Source: Streptomyces sp. JB150 (lineage in GTDB: Bacteria > Actinomycetota > Actinomycetes > Streptomycetales > Streptomycetaceae). From it: a stretch of DNA of 64,000 nt. The DNA is taken from the NCBI RefSeq assembly GCF_011193355.1, contig NZ_CP049780.1, forward strand, positions 260,172 through 324,171, in the 5' to 3' direction. A program made the position numbers and the translations under genes. Below are positions 16,509 to 24,593 of the stretch, piece by piece (positions within the stretch are counted from its first letter, which is position 1; every line of letters starts with the position of its first letter). Under the pieces are notes generated by a model that saw only the letters and a list, made by a program, of their open reading frames with translations, searched no databases and was not told the origin of the DNA.

Positions 16509-17762
16509 TCACTGCGCGGCGTCGGCGGTGCCGCGGCGCAGCACCAGGGCCGAGTTCGATCCCATGAGGCCTCGGCTGAGGACCAGGGCCGTGCGCAGCT
16601 CGGCGGCGCGGGCCCGGCCGGTCACCAGGTCGAGGTCGTGGCAGATGTCGAACACGTTGGGGGTGGGCGGGACGACGCCCTGTTCCATCGCGAGCACCGC
16701 CGCCGCGGTGTCCAGCACCGGGGCGGCGCAGTAGCCGCGGCCGATACCGGTCTTGGGGGCGGTGACGGGCACCTGCCGGCCGTGTGCACCGAGGGCGTCG
16801 GCGATGGCCAGTGCCTCGGCGCGGTCCGCGTCGGGCACGCCGAGCGCGTCGGCGAAGACCACGTCGATCTCCTCGGGGGCGCAGCACGCCTCGTCGAGGG
16901 CGCCGCGGATGGCCTGCGCCAGTCCCTCGCGGGACTGCTCCCAGCGGGAGGCGCCGGTGAAGGTCGACGCGTGCCCGGCCAGGTGGGCCCGCACCTGCGC
17001 ACCGCGCTCCAGCGCCGTGGCCTCGTCCTCCACGACGAGTACGGCGCCGCCCTCGGCGGGGACGAATCCGCACGCCGCCGACGTGAACGGGCGGTAGGCG
17101 CGGGCCGGGTCGTCGGCGGTGCTCAGCTCCTGGTAACCGAGCTGGCAGACCACCGAGTAGGGGGCCAGTGGGGCCTCCGTCGATCCGGCCACGACGACGT
17201 CGGTGCCGCGCCGGACGGACCGCGCCGCGTGGGCGAGGGCGTCCAGACCGCCGGCCTCGTCGGCGGCGACCACCCCGCAGGGTCCCTTGAAGCCGCGGCG
17301 GATGGAGATCTGGCCGGTGCTGGCCGCGTAGAACCAGGCGATGGACTGGTACGGCCCGACGTAGCGGCTGCCCTTGCCCCACAGCTGCTGGAGCTCGCGC
17401 TGGCCGAACTCGCCGCCGCCGGAGCCGGCCGCGGTGACGACGCCGATGGAGTACGGCGCCTGCTCGATGTCGGCGCGGGCGAGCCGCGCGTCGTCGAGGG
17501 CCAGGTCGGCGGCGGCCAGCGCGAAGTGCGTGAACCGGTCCGTCTGGACGAGGAAGCGCTCCTCGACGGCCGCCGACGGTTCGAACTCACGGATCTCGCC
17601 GGCGACCTTCAGCGGCAGGTGCTCGCATCCGTCGCGGGTGACCCGGTCCAGGACGCTGATGCCTTCCTTGGTGGCCTTCCAGAAGGTCTCGGTGGTGGTT
17701 CCGTTGGGCGCGACCACGCCGATGCCGGTGACGGCCGCGCGCCGTGGATGCGGTTCGCTCAT
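16509..17762 (-). CDS. whiEIV: Ketosynthase beta / chain length factor (WhiE ORFIV homologue)
   Basis: A 417-aa KS-fold protein that pairs with KS-alpha and sets chain length. It starts at ATG 17762, overlapping the KS-alpha stop by 4 nt. The active-site cysteine is absent, as expected for a chain length factor: the motif reads [13 protein letters not shown], placing Glu169 where most factors have Gln and KS-alpha has Cys. The rest ([48 protein letters not shown]) is conventional. The Glu substitution may be a trait of spore-pigment factors; I cannot confirm that here. Confidence 0.95.
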   Translation of the reverse strand: MSEPHPRRAAVTGIGVVAPNGTTTETFWKATKEGISVLDRVTRDGCEHLPLKVAGEIREFEPSAAVEERFLVQTDRFTHFALAAADLALDDARLARADIEQAPYSIGVVTAAGSGGGEFGQRELQQLWGKGSRYVGPYQSIAWFYAASTGQISIRRGFKGPCGVVAADEAGGLDALAHAARSVRRGTDVVVAGSTEAPLAPYSVVCQLGYQELSTADDPARAYRPFTSAACGFVPAEGGAVLVVEDEATALERGAQVRAHLAGHASTFTGASRWEQSREGLAQAIRGALDEACCAPEEIDVVFADALGVPDADRAEALAIADALGAHGRQVPVTAPKTGIGRGYCAAPVLDTAAAVLAMEQGVVPPTPNVFDICHDLDLVTGRARAAELRTALVLSRGLMGSNSALVLRRGTADAAQ

Positions 17763-19027
17763 GGTGTTCTCTCCCTCGGCCGGGTCAGGATCACCGCGGA
17801 CTGGAAACCGCCGAACCCGCTGCCCACGGAGAGCACACTGCCCAGTCGTCGTTCGCGGGCGACGCGCGGCACGTAGTCCAGGTCGCACTCCGGGTCCGGC
17901 GTCTCGTAGTTCGCGGTGGGCGGTACGACCTGATGGGCGAGGGCCAGCACGCAGGCGACGACCTCGATCGATCCGATGGCGCCGAGGGAGTGGCCCACCA
18001 TGGACTTGATGGAGCTCATGGGCGTGTCGTAGGCGTGCTGTCCCAGGGCCCGTTTGACGGCGGCCGTCTCGTGCCGGTCGTTCTGCTGGGTGCCCGAGCC
18101 GTGCGCGTTGACGTAGTCGATCGCGGTGGGGTCGAGCCGGGCGTGGTCCAGGGCCAGTTCGATGGCCCGGGCCATCTCCAGGCCCTCCCTGGTCAGACCG
18201 GTCATGTGGTAGGCGTTTCCGAAGGTGGCGTAGCCGCCGATCTCGCAGTACACGCGGGCCCCGCGGGCCCGGGCGTGCTCCAGCTCCTCCAGGACGAGGA
18301 CGGCGCCGCCCTCCCCCATCACGAAACCGTCGCGGTCGGCGTCGAAGGGGCGCGACGCGTGCGCGGGGTCGTCGTTGTTGGGGGACGTGGCCTTGATCGC
18401 GTCGAAGCACGCCATCGTGATCGGCGAGATCGGCGAGTCGGAGGCGCCGACGATGCACACGTCGGCCCGGCCCTCCTCGATCGTGTGGAAGGCGTAGCCG
18501 ATCGAGTCGAGCCCGGAGGTGCAGCCCGTGGAGACGGTCTGCACCGGTCCGCTCGCCCCGAACCGCTCCGCCACGGTCGAGGCGAGCGTGCTGGGCGAGA
18601 ACGCGCGGTGCAGATGCGGCTCCGCCTCGCGGTGGTCCACGTCCCAGCGCTGCCCGCGATTGCTGACCAGCACGTAGTCGTGTTCCAGGCGGGTGGTGCC
18701 GCCGACCGCGGTGCCCAGGGAGACACCGACCCGCCACGGGTTCTCCCGGGAGAGGTCGAGGCCGGAGTCCCGCACCGCCTCGTCGGCGGCCACCAGCGCG
18801 AACTGGATGTACCGGTCGCAGCGCGCGGCCTCCTCGGCGTCCAGTCCGTGGGCGGCCGGGTCGAAGTCGCACTCGGCGGCGATCCGCGACCGCAGGCCGG
18901 ACGGGTCGAAGAAGGTGATGCCGCGCGTCGCCGTGCGCCCGTGGGACAGCAGGTCCCAGAACGCCGGTACGCCGATCCCGCCCGGGGCCACGATGCCTAT
19001 GCCGGTGACCGCCACGCGCCTGGTCAT
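17759..19027 (-). CDS. whiEIII: Ketosynthase alpha of the spore-pigment PKS (WhiE ORFIII homologue)
   Basis: A 422-aa condensing enzyme. The nucleophile is C169 in [11 protein letters not shown]. The malonyl-decarboxylating histidines lie in [14 protein letters not shown] and [15 protein letters not shown], and the C-terminal [10 protein letters not shown] is intact, so the enzyme should be active. It starts at the ATG overlapping the cupin stop (ATGA) and overlaps KS-beta at its own end, giving an unbroken coupled run cupin - KS-alpha - KS-beta - ACP - aromatase - cyclase. It elongates the polyketide with malonyl-ACP in the cytoplasm of sporulating hyphae. Confidence 0.97.
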   Translation of the reverse strand: MTRRVAVTGIGIVAPGGIGVPAFWDLLSHGRTATRGITFFDPSGLRSRIAAECDFDPAAHGLDAEEAARCDRYIQFALVAADEAVRDSGLDLSRENPWRVGVSLGTAVGGTTRLEHDYVLVSNRGQRWDVDHREAEPHLHRAFSPSTLASTVAERFGASGPVQTVSTGCTSGLDSIGYAFHTIEEGRADVCIVGASDSPISPITMACFDAIKATSPNNDDPAHASRPFDADRDGFVMGEGGAVLVLEELEHARARGARVYCEIGGYATFGNAYHMTGLTREGLEMARAIELALDHARLDPTAIDYVNAHGSGTQQNDRHETAAVKRALGQHAYDTPMSSIKSMVGHSLGAIGSIEVVACVLALAHQVVPPTANYETPDPECDLDYVPRVARERRLGSVLSVGSGFGGFQSAVILTRPRERTP

Positions 19028-19482
19028 GACCGGACCTGACGTTCGGCGGCCCCGGCGGAGGCGTCGACGGCCGCGTCGGCGGCGACCGGAACCGCGTCGG
19101 TCTCCTCGGTGTCGACGTGGCCGAGCGGCGGGCTCGGGGCCAGCGGACCGAGGTGGAAGACGATCCTGGCCTCGACGTTGCCGACGTTGCGGAAGCGGTG
19201 CCGCATGTAGGCGGGGATCATCAGGCCCTGCTCGGGCTGGAGCGGGTGGGGTTCGCCGTCCAGGTCCACCTCCAGCTGCCCGCACACGACGTAGATGAAC
19301 TCTTCCGAGTACGGGTGGTAGTGCTCACCGATGCGGTCCCCGGGCTGCACGATGGCCACACCCATGAAGCCGCTGGTGGAGCCGACCGTGGCCGGGGTGA
19401 GCATGGCGCGCAGGTCGCCACCGCGCCGGGTGTTGGGCTCGACCTCGCTGAGATGCACGATTCTGGGATTGGCTTTGATCAC
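19024..19482 (-). CDS. whiEII: Cupin-domain protein (WhiE ORFII homologue)
   Basis: A 152-aa small cupin. The metal-site pattern is seen in [30 protein letters not shown] and [23 protein letters not shown]. The first ~115 residues hold the barrel; the last ~35 are an Ala/Asp-rich tail. WhiE ORFII-type cupins are required for correct pigment formation, though the reaction is not settled; a cyclase or oxygenase helper role has been proposed. It overlaps KS-alpha by 4 nt and follows the SchA/CurD gene by 66 nt. Confidence 0.92.
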   Translation of the reverse strand: MIKANPRIVHLSEVEPNTRRGGDLRAMLTPATVGSTSGFMGVAIVQPGDRIGEHYHPYSEEFIYVVCGQLEVDLDGEPHPLQPEQGLMIPAYMRHRFRNVGNVEARIVFHLGPLAPSPPLGHVDTEETDAVPVAADAAVDASAGAAERQVRS

Positions 19483-19548
19483 GACTTTCCTCCGATCGGG
19501 TGCCGCATCGACGCGGCGGCATGGCCGCCGCGGCCGTGCGCTGACGCA

Positions 19549-20709
19549 TCAGACCTCGGTCTCCGCGCGGCGGTCGGTGACGAGCTCCATACGGGCGAGC
19601 GTGAGCAGGCGGGCCGGGGTGGCCTCGGTCAGCGTGGAGGCGTCCACGCCGAGCGCCTTCGCGTCGAGCAGTGCCGTCACCTCGGCCGCCTGTCCGCGGT
19701 CGCCGAAGCCGAGCACGAGAGCGGGGTCGGCGCCGGGCCCGTCCTGGACGTCGATGAGCCGCATTACGACGTCGTCGCGCTGGAAGATGGTGCTGCGCAG
19801 GACCGGGCTGCGCGGATCGTCCGCCGCCATCTCGTCCTGCCGGGCGAGCAGTTCGGCCAGCCGCAGGCCGCAGCCCTCGCGGGCCGGGTAGTACAGCGCG
19901 TTCCGCACGGCGTCCGGGGTCTCCCGGCCGGCGGTCACATGGTGTACGGCGGGCAGCGCCGCGCGGGTGAAGAAGGCGCGGGCGGACTCGCCGTCGTCGA
20001 GCTCCCGCCGCTGCTCCAGGTGGGGGTTGATGGCCTCCTCGACGGCGCGTACCTCGGGCTGCTTGGAGACGTGGCGCAGCGCGGCGAGCAGGTCGCCCCG
20101 CACCTCGATGGCCCGCACGACGCGGTTGCCGTGCATGAACAGGGAGGTGCGGCACAGCCGGGTGGTGTCGTCGACGCGCGGCTCGGGCGAGGCGTAGGCG
20201 GCGAGGATCTTCGCGACGGTCTCCTCGCTGCCCTGCCTGACCGTGAAGGTGAGCGCGTGACGGATGACACCGTCACCGATCCTGGGCGCCGCCTGCAGCC
20301 GGCCCCTGCGCGGTTCGACGTCCATCGCCGGGCCGTCGGTCTCGCGGACGATGTGGAAGCGAAGCGACCTGGTGTCGCGGACGCAGCTGTGCAGCGGTGC
20401 CACCATCCGCACGTGCTCCTCGCTGTTCACCCAGGTGAGGAACGGCGGGGCGCTCTCCCACTCACTGGTGATGAGCCATTGGGAGGGGTTCTCGATGGAC
20501 TGGCACAGCTGGTCGCTCACATGGCCGGGGACGGACGTGACCTGGCTGCACAGGTGCTCATAGGCCTCCAGGAACTGCTGCTGAGCGCCGTCGTAGACGT
20601 CCACGAGCAGGACGACACGGAGCCTGGAGCCGTCGAACACGGACTGGGAGACACGTTGCGACACCTGACGGGTCTGCGGTCCCGAAACACGCTCGGACGT
20701 AAGGGTCAT
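19549..20709 (-). CDS. whiEI: SchA/CurD-like domain protein (WhiE ORFI homologue)
   Basis: A 386-aa protein, first gene of the pigment operon. The ATG at 20709 is preferred over an in-frame start far upstream because AAGGAG lies 11 nt before it. The sequence looks like tandem ferredoxin-like/dimeric barrel units (RLRVVLLVDVYDGAQQQFLEAYEHL near residue 30, HALTFTVRQGSEETVAKILAAY near 160, and a third unit around VVMRLIDVQDGPG). This matches the SchA/CurD family found in spore-pigment and curamycin clusters, whose role is unproven. The 157 nt before it (20710-20866) must carry the operon promoter; no clear sigma-WhiG or sigma-F consensus was recognised. Confidence 0.88.
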   Translation of the reverse strand: MTLTSERVSGPQTRQVSQRVSQSVFDGSRLRVVLLVDVYDGAQQQFLEAYEHLCSQVTSVPGHVSDQLCQSIENPSQWLITSEWESAPPFLTWVNSEEHVRMVAPLHSCVRDTRSLRFHIVRETDGPAMDVEPRRGRLQAAPRIGDGVIRHALTFTVRQGSEETVAKILAAYASPEPRVDDTTRLCRTSLFMHGNRVVRAIEVRGDLLAALRHVSKQPEVRAVEEAINPHLEQRRELDDGESARAFFTRAALPAVHHVTAGRETPDAVRNALYYPAREGCGLRLAELLARQDEMAADDPRSPVLRSTIFQRDDVVMRLIDVQDGPGADPALVLGFGDRGQAAEVTALLDAKALGVDASTLTEATPARLLTLARMELVTDRRAETEV

Positions 20710-20866
20710 CCTGCGCACATCTCCTTCTAGGGGCGGGGGTGAACGTCGGTCACGGTGAGCGACGTCGGCGTTTCTCGATCCTGTGCCCGTCCCCTGAGGA
20801 GCGCGACTCGTATGAACTACGCGGGTGACCGCTGCGCTCACAGGTCCGGTAAAGGCGGGGCGGGGC

Positions 20867-21553
20867 TCAGATGAGGTGGGCGAAGACGACGAGGTTCTCC
20901 GTGTAGTCCTTCGCCTGGCGGTCGTAGTCACCCGCACAGGTGATCAGCCGGACCTGGGCCTGGCCCGTGTCGCCGTACACACGGTCGTTGGGGAAGCGGT
21001 CCTTCTCGAACGTCTCCACGTGGTCGATGACGAAGGACGCCTTGCGCCCGTCGGCGCGCTTGACGTGGAAGACGTCGCCCTTCTCCAGTGCGCTGAGCCC
21101 GACGAACACGGCGGCCGACGTCTTCGTGTCGACGTGCCCGGCGATGATCGAGGTGCCGATCTCCCCCGGCGACGGCCCCTTGGCGTGCCACCCGACCAGG
21201 TTGGTGTCGTCGGGGGGCGGGGCCTCCAGCTGGCCCGAGGGGAGGACGGCGAGGTCCGTGAAGGGGGCGTCGACCGAGATCTTCGGAATGAGCAGGCGCA
21301 CGGGCCTCGATCGCGGCAGATGCTTGCGGGCGGGCTCTTCCCGCTTCTCGACGGCCGGGGTCGGGGCCCCGGCCGACGCGCCGGCCGGCGCGGCCTGCGG
21401 CGGACGGGGGGACTCGATGGTCTTCTCGTCCTCCGCCGGGTTCATGAGGATGACCAGGAACGCCGCGGCGCACATCACCATCACGCCGAGGCGGTGTTTC
21501 GGCCCGGTGGGGGGCGCTGCCTGGTCGGCGGGGGCGGACGGACCGGATGCCAT
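20867..21553 (-). CDS. Class F sortase
   Basis: A 228-aa membrane-anchored transpeptidase. One N-terminal helix (residues ~22-38, LGVMVMCAAAFLVILM) is followed by a Pro/Ala/Glu-rich spacer, then the sortase barrel from about residue 80. The catalytic histidine is in SIIAGHVD, the cysteine in VRLITCAGDYD; the conserved arginine is probably in the short tail (YDRQ). Class F sortases are the actinobacterial type and attach surface proteins to peptidoglycan or act as housekeeping transpeptidases. It lies 120 nt downstream of, and co-directional with, a repeat-rich surface protein, its likely substrate. The pair sits inside the spore-pigment locus. Confidence 0.93.
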   Translation of the reverse strand: MASGPSAPADQAAPPTGPKHRLGVMVMCAAAFLVILMNPAEDEKTIESPRPPQAAPAGASAGAPTPAVEKREEPARKHLPRSRPVRLLIPKISVDAPFTDLAVLPSGQLEAPPPDDTNLVGWHAKGPSPGEIGTSIIAGHVDTKTSAAVFVGLSALEKGDVFHVKRADGRKASFVIDHVETFEKDRFPNDRVYGDTGQAQVRLITCAGDYDRQAKDYTENLVVFAHLI

Positions 21554-21673
21554 CGGAAAACCACCTCACTGGGGGCAGTGCGGGAGGGCGAACGGGGTAC
21601 GGCGGCCGGAGCCGGCCGGGCCGCCACGCGACGCGCGCGTGGCGGCCGCAGCGGCTATCGCACCGGGCATGGG

Positions 21674-22474
21674 TCAGACCAGGCTCTGGGCCGACTTCTT
21701 ACGGCGCACCACGTAGAGGCCGAGACCGGCGGCGGCCAGCACGCCCAGCCCGCCCGCGGTCACCGACGGAGCGGCGAGGGCGCCGCCGCCGGTGTGCATC
21801 CCGCCGCGGGGCTTGTCGTGGCCGCCGCCCCAGGAGTCCTTGCCGTGCTCGCTGTCCTTGTACCCCGAGGAGTGGCTGTCCTTCGACGACTCGGAGTCCT
21901 TGCTGCCCCAGCCGTCCTCGTTGACCATGACCAGGGCGCCACCGCCGGTGTGCACGCCACCGCGCGGCTTGTCGTAGTCCTTCTCCGAGTCCTTCTCGTA
22001 GTCCTTGTCCGAGTCCTTCTCGTAGTCCTTGTCCGAGTCCTTCTCGTACTCCTTGTCCGAGTCCTTGTACGAGGAGTCCTTGTCCGAGTCCGAGGAGTGG
22101 CTGTCCTCGGTGTCCTTCGAGGAGCCGGAGTCCTTGTTCCACTCGTCCTCGTTGAGCATGGTCAGCGCACCGCCGCCGGTGTGCACGCCACCACGCGGGG
22201 AGTCGTACGAGCTGTCCTTGCCGTGGTCCTTGTCCTCTTCCTTGCCGTAGTCCTTGTCCTTGTCCTCTTCCTTGCTCTCGTCCTTGCCGTAGTCCTTGTC
22301 CTCTTCCTTGCTCTCGTCCTTGCCGTAGTCCTTCGAGGACTCGTCCTTGCTGGTGTGCTCCTTGCTGTAGGAGGAGTCATCGTGGTCGGAGCCGACCGCG
22401 GAGGCGCCGGGGGCGGCGAGAGCGAGAGCGGCGGATGCGGCGGCGGCGGCCACAGCCATGCGAGCAGAGCGCAT
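21674..22474 (-). CDS. Repeat-rich cell-surface protein with C-terminal membrane anchor, probable sortase partner
   Basis: A 266-aa exported protein. A signal peptide covers residues 1-~27. The mature chain is extremely Lys/Asp/Ser/Glu-rich and low in complexity (DKDYEKDS, DYGKDESKEE repeats). It contains three copies of PRGG[VM]HTGGGAL at 93-104, 170-181 and 222-233; the first two continue into an M-x-NED-x-W element. The third copy leads straight into a hydrophobic helix (~236-256) and a basic tail RRKK. That architecture is a cell-wall sorting signal, but there is no LPXTG, so the HTGGGAL element may replace it. The ATG at 22474 has AAGGAA upstream. Its position before the sortase gene suggests an enzyme-substrate pair. 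Confidence 0.85.
   Translation of the reverse strand: MRSARMAVAAAAASAALALAAPGASAVGSDHDDSSYSKEHTSKDESSKDYGKDESKEEDKDYGKDESKEEDKDKDYGKEEDKDHGKDSSYDSPRGGVHTGGGALTMLNEDEWNKDSGSSKDTEDSHSSDSDKDSSYKDSDKEYEKDSDKDYEKDSDKDYEKDSEKDYDKPRGGVHTGGGALVMVNEDGWGSKDSESSKDSHSSGYKDSEHGKDSWGGGHDKPRGGMHTGGGALAAPSVTAGGLGVLAAAGLGLYVVRRKKSAQSLV
21987..22058. repeat. Three tandem 24-bp units inside the surface-protein gene
   Basis: Units at 21987-22010, 22011-22034 and 22035-22058 differ by a single base and encode repeats of (E/D)KDSDKDY. Copy number could vary by slippage, changing the length of the charged spacer. Confidence 0.9.
22262..22333. repeat. Two tandem 36-bp units inside the surface-protein gene
   Basis: Units 22262-22297 and 22298-22333 are identical and encode KDYGKDESKEED-type repeats near the mature N-terminus. 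They are in frame, so gain or loss would not break the gene. Confidence 0.9.
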
Positions 22475-22582
22475 CTGAGGTTCCTTCCGCCGACGGTCGA
22501 GCAGCCGGCACTTGGCACGGCTGACCTGACTCGACGTCGACATGCTCAACCGTCAGCCAGCCGGCCCGGCACCGCTACTCAG

Positions 22583-22617
22583 GGCGATCAGTCGGGTGAA
22601 CGGTTCATCCGATCGCC
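22583..22617. promoter_or_regulatory. Extended inverted repeat upstream of the surface-protein gene
   Basis: GGCGATC (22583-22589) and GATCGCC (22611-22617) flank TGAACGGTTCA (22597-22607). The element lies about 110-145 nt before the surface-protein start and about 140 nt beyond the hydroxylase stop. It could be an operator or part of a terminator. Confidence 0.4.
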
Positions 22618-22668
22618 CGTCAAGTGCGACGGAGCGGGCCGCAGATGAGGGGACGTGGGACATGCGAG

Positions 22669-22699
22669 GAGCCGGCCCGCGGGGTGTGCGGGCCGGCTC
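22669..22699. terminator. Terminator hairpin downstream of the hydroxylase
   Basis: GAGCCGGCCCGC (22669-22680) pairs perfectly with 22688-22699 over a 7-nt loop. On the minus strand it follows the hydroxylase stop by ~55 nt, separating that unit from the surface-protein/sortase genes. Confidence 0.75.
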
Positions 22700-22754
22700 G
22701 GTTCGCTGGTCGTCTCGGGCGCGTCACCGGTGCGACACGGCCCTCCGGGAGGGG

Positions 22755-24425
22755 TCAGGCGATGTCCAGCACCTCGCCCAGGACGCGACGGAGTTCCGCC
22801 TCGGCGTCGGACACCGGGCCGGGGGCCCGCCAGGCGACGAACCCGTCGGGGCGGACCAGTACGGCTCCCTCGGGTGTCGTGCCGTGGCAGGCGCTCCAGT
22901 CCACCCCCTCCTCGGGCGTCAGCTCGGCGTCCGGGCCACTGCCCACCCGGTAGGAGAGGAGCGGGACGGACATGCTCGCCGCGACGCGGACAGCGGCTTC
23001 GTGCCAGCCGCTTCCCGCCGCGGCGTCGCTGAGCAGCACCAGTGACCGTTCGTAGAGGTCGAGGGTGGAGATCCGCTCGCCCTGGTGCCGCAGCCACAAG
23101 TGCGGTGCCCTGCTGCCGGGTTCACCGCTCAGGTCGAGGCTCTCCGGGACGACCGGGCCCGCCGGGTCGGTGCCGACGACGGCGCCGCGCGGGTAGCGGT
23201 ACCCGAGGGCCACGTTGAGGATGCCGCGCTGAGGTCCGCCGCCGCCGGGACCGCCACCGACGCCGGGCGGCGGGGCGAAGCCGGGGTGACTGTGCTCGAC
23301 CGACCGTCCGGCGGCCCGCGCGCTGGTCACCTCCGCCACCGGGCGGCGCTCGGCGTCGTAGGTGTCCAGCAGCCCCTCCCCCGCCCAGCCGCCGAGCACG
23401 GCGGCCAGCTTCCACGCGAGGTTGTGGGCGTCCTGGATACCGGTGTTGGAGCCGAAGGCCCCGGTGGGGGACATCTCGTGGGCCGAGTCGCCGGCCAGGA
23501 ACACGCGTCCCGTCCCGTAGCTCTGGGCGACACGCTCGGCGGCGTGCCAGGGCGCCATGCCGGTCAGCTCCACGTCCAGGTCCGGGACGCCGACCGCGCG
23601 CCGGATGTGCTCGATGCACCGCTCATCGGTGAACTCCTCCAGGGTTTCCCCGTTCTCGGGGTGCCACGGGGCGTGGAACACCCAGTTCTCGCGGTTGTCC
23701 ACGGGCAGCAGCGCGCCGTCGGCGTCGGGGTTGGTCAGGTAGCAGACGATGAAGTGGCGGTCGCCCACGATGTCGGCGAGGCGACGGGAGCGGAAGGTGA
23801 TGCTGATGTTGTGGAACAGGTCGCCGGGGCCGCTCTGGCCGATGCCGAGCTGCTCACGGATGGGGCTGCGGGGGCCGTCGGCGGCGACGAGGTACTCCGC
23901 GCGGATGGTGGTGTGCTCGCCGGTCTCGCGGCTCTTGACCACGGCGGTGACGCCGGTGGCGTCGGTGTCGAACGACATCAGTTCGGTGGCGTAGCGCAGG
24001 TCGCCGCCGAGCTGTGCGGCGCGGTCGAGCAGGACCGGCTCGAGGTCGTTCTGGCTGCACAGGCACCACGAGCTGGGGCTGAACCGGGCCAGGCCGCCGC
24101 CCGGGTCGATCTCCCGGAACAGCCACTCCCCCGCGTCGCCGACCAGGGTGGGGGTCTGCAGGATGCCGTGATTGTCGGCCAGCGTGGCGGCGGCCTGCCG
24201 GATCATCGGCTCGGCGCCGGCCACCCGGAACAGCTCCATCGTCCGGACGTTGTTGCCGCGGCCGCGGGGGTGGATGGAGGTACCGGCATGACGCTCCACC
24301 AGCGTGTGCCGCACCCCCAGCCGGCCCAGGAACAGAGAGGTCGACAGGCCGACCAGGGAACCGCCGACGATGAGGACTGGCACCTGATGGATCGTGGGGT
24401 CGGCTTGATCGGCTCTTTGGTTCAT
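22755..24425 (-). CDS. whiEVIII: FAD-dependent aromatic hydroxylase (WhiE ORFVIII homologue)
   Basis: A 556-aa group A flavoprotein monooxygenase of the PHBH fold. FAD-binding motifs: VLIVGGSLVGLSTSLFLGRLGV (residues ~17-38, ADP part), AADGPRSPIREQLG (NADPH/FAD DG motif), and RVFLAGDSAHEMSPTGAFGSNTGIQDA (GD motif). A thioredoxin-like C-terminal domain follows from about residue 400. ATG 24425 has GGAGGCG upstream and is preferred to an extended start at 24485. It hydroxylates the tetracenomycin/spore-pigment aromatic core. Unlike the divergent arrangement described for S. coelicolor whiE, this gene is on the same strand as the rest, upstream of an inserted sortase unit. Confidence 0.93.
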   Translation of the reverse strand: MNQRADQADPTIHQVPVLIVGGSLVGLSTSLFLGRLGVRHTLVERHAGTSIHPRGRGNNVRTMELFRVAGAEPMIRQAAATLADNHGILQTPTLVGDAGEWLFREIDPGGGLARFSPSSWCLCSQNDLEPVLLDRAAQLGGDLRYATELMSFDTDATGVTAVVKSRETGEHTTIRAEYLVAADGPRSPIREQLGIGQSGPGDLFHNISITFRSRRLADIVGDRHFIVCYLTNPDADGALLPVDNRENWVFHAPWHPENGETLEEFTDERCIEHIRRAVGVPDLDVELTGMAPWHAAERVAQSYGTGRVFLAGDSAHEMSPTGAFGSNTGIQDAHNLAWKLAAVLGGWAGEGLLDTYDAERRPVAEVTSARAAGRSVEHSHPGFAPPPGVGGGPGGGGPQRGILNVALGYRYPRGAVVGTDPAGPVVPESLDLSGEPGSRAPHLWLRHQGERISTLDLYERSLVLLSDAAAGSGWHEAAVRVAASMSVPLLSYRVGSGPDAELTPEEGVDWSACHGTTPEGAVLVRPDGFVAWRAPGPVSDAEAELRRVLGEVLDIA

Positions 24426-24531
24426 CACTCGCCTCCAGGCGGGTCGGGTCCGAGGGGGTCGGCCGGATACGGCCGCGACCTCCATGCATGCCCGGTGGGC
24501 CGGGGGTGCGGCGCAGTCTTCACCCGCTTAA

Positions 24532-24570
24532 CCCGCCGGGTTCGCCGTGTCGGCGGCAGAACCCGGCGGG
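24532..24570. terminator. Hairpin terminator after the PLD-family gene
   Basis: CCCGCCGGGTTC (24532-24543) pairs perfectly with 24559-24570, with an inner GCCG/CGGC stem. It follows the PLD-family stop by ~25 nt on the minus strand. Confidence 0.75.
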
Positions 24571-24593
24571 GGCCGGCGCGGGGCCGCCGCCCG

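Noticed and set aside
21970-22345. CRISPR-like array
   Set aside because: The tandem units are contiguous, without spacers, and in frame inside a surface-protein gene.
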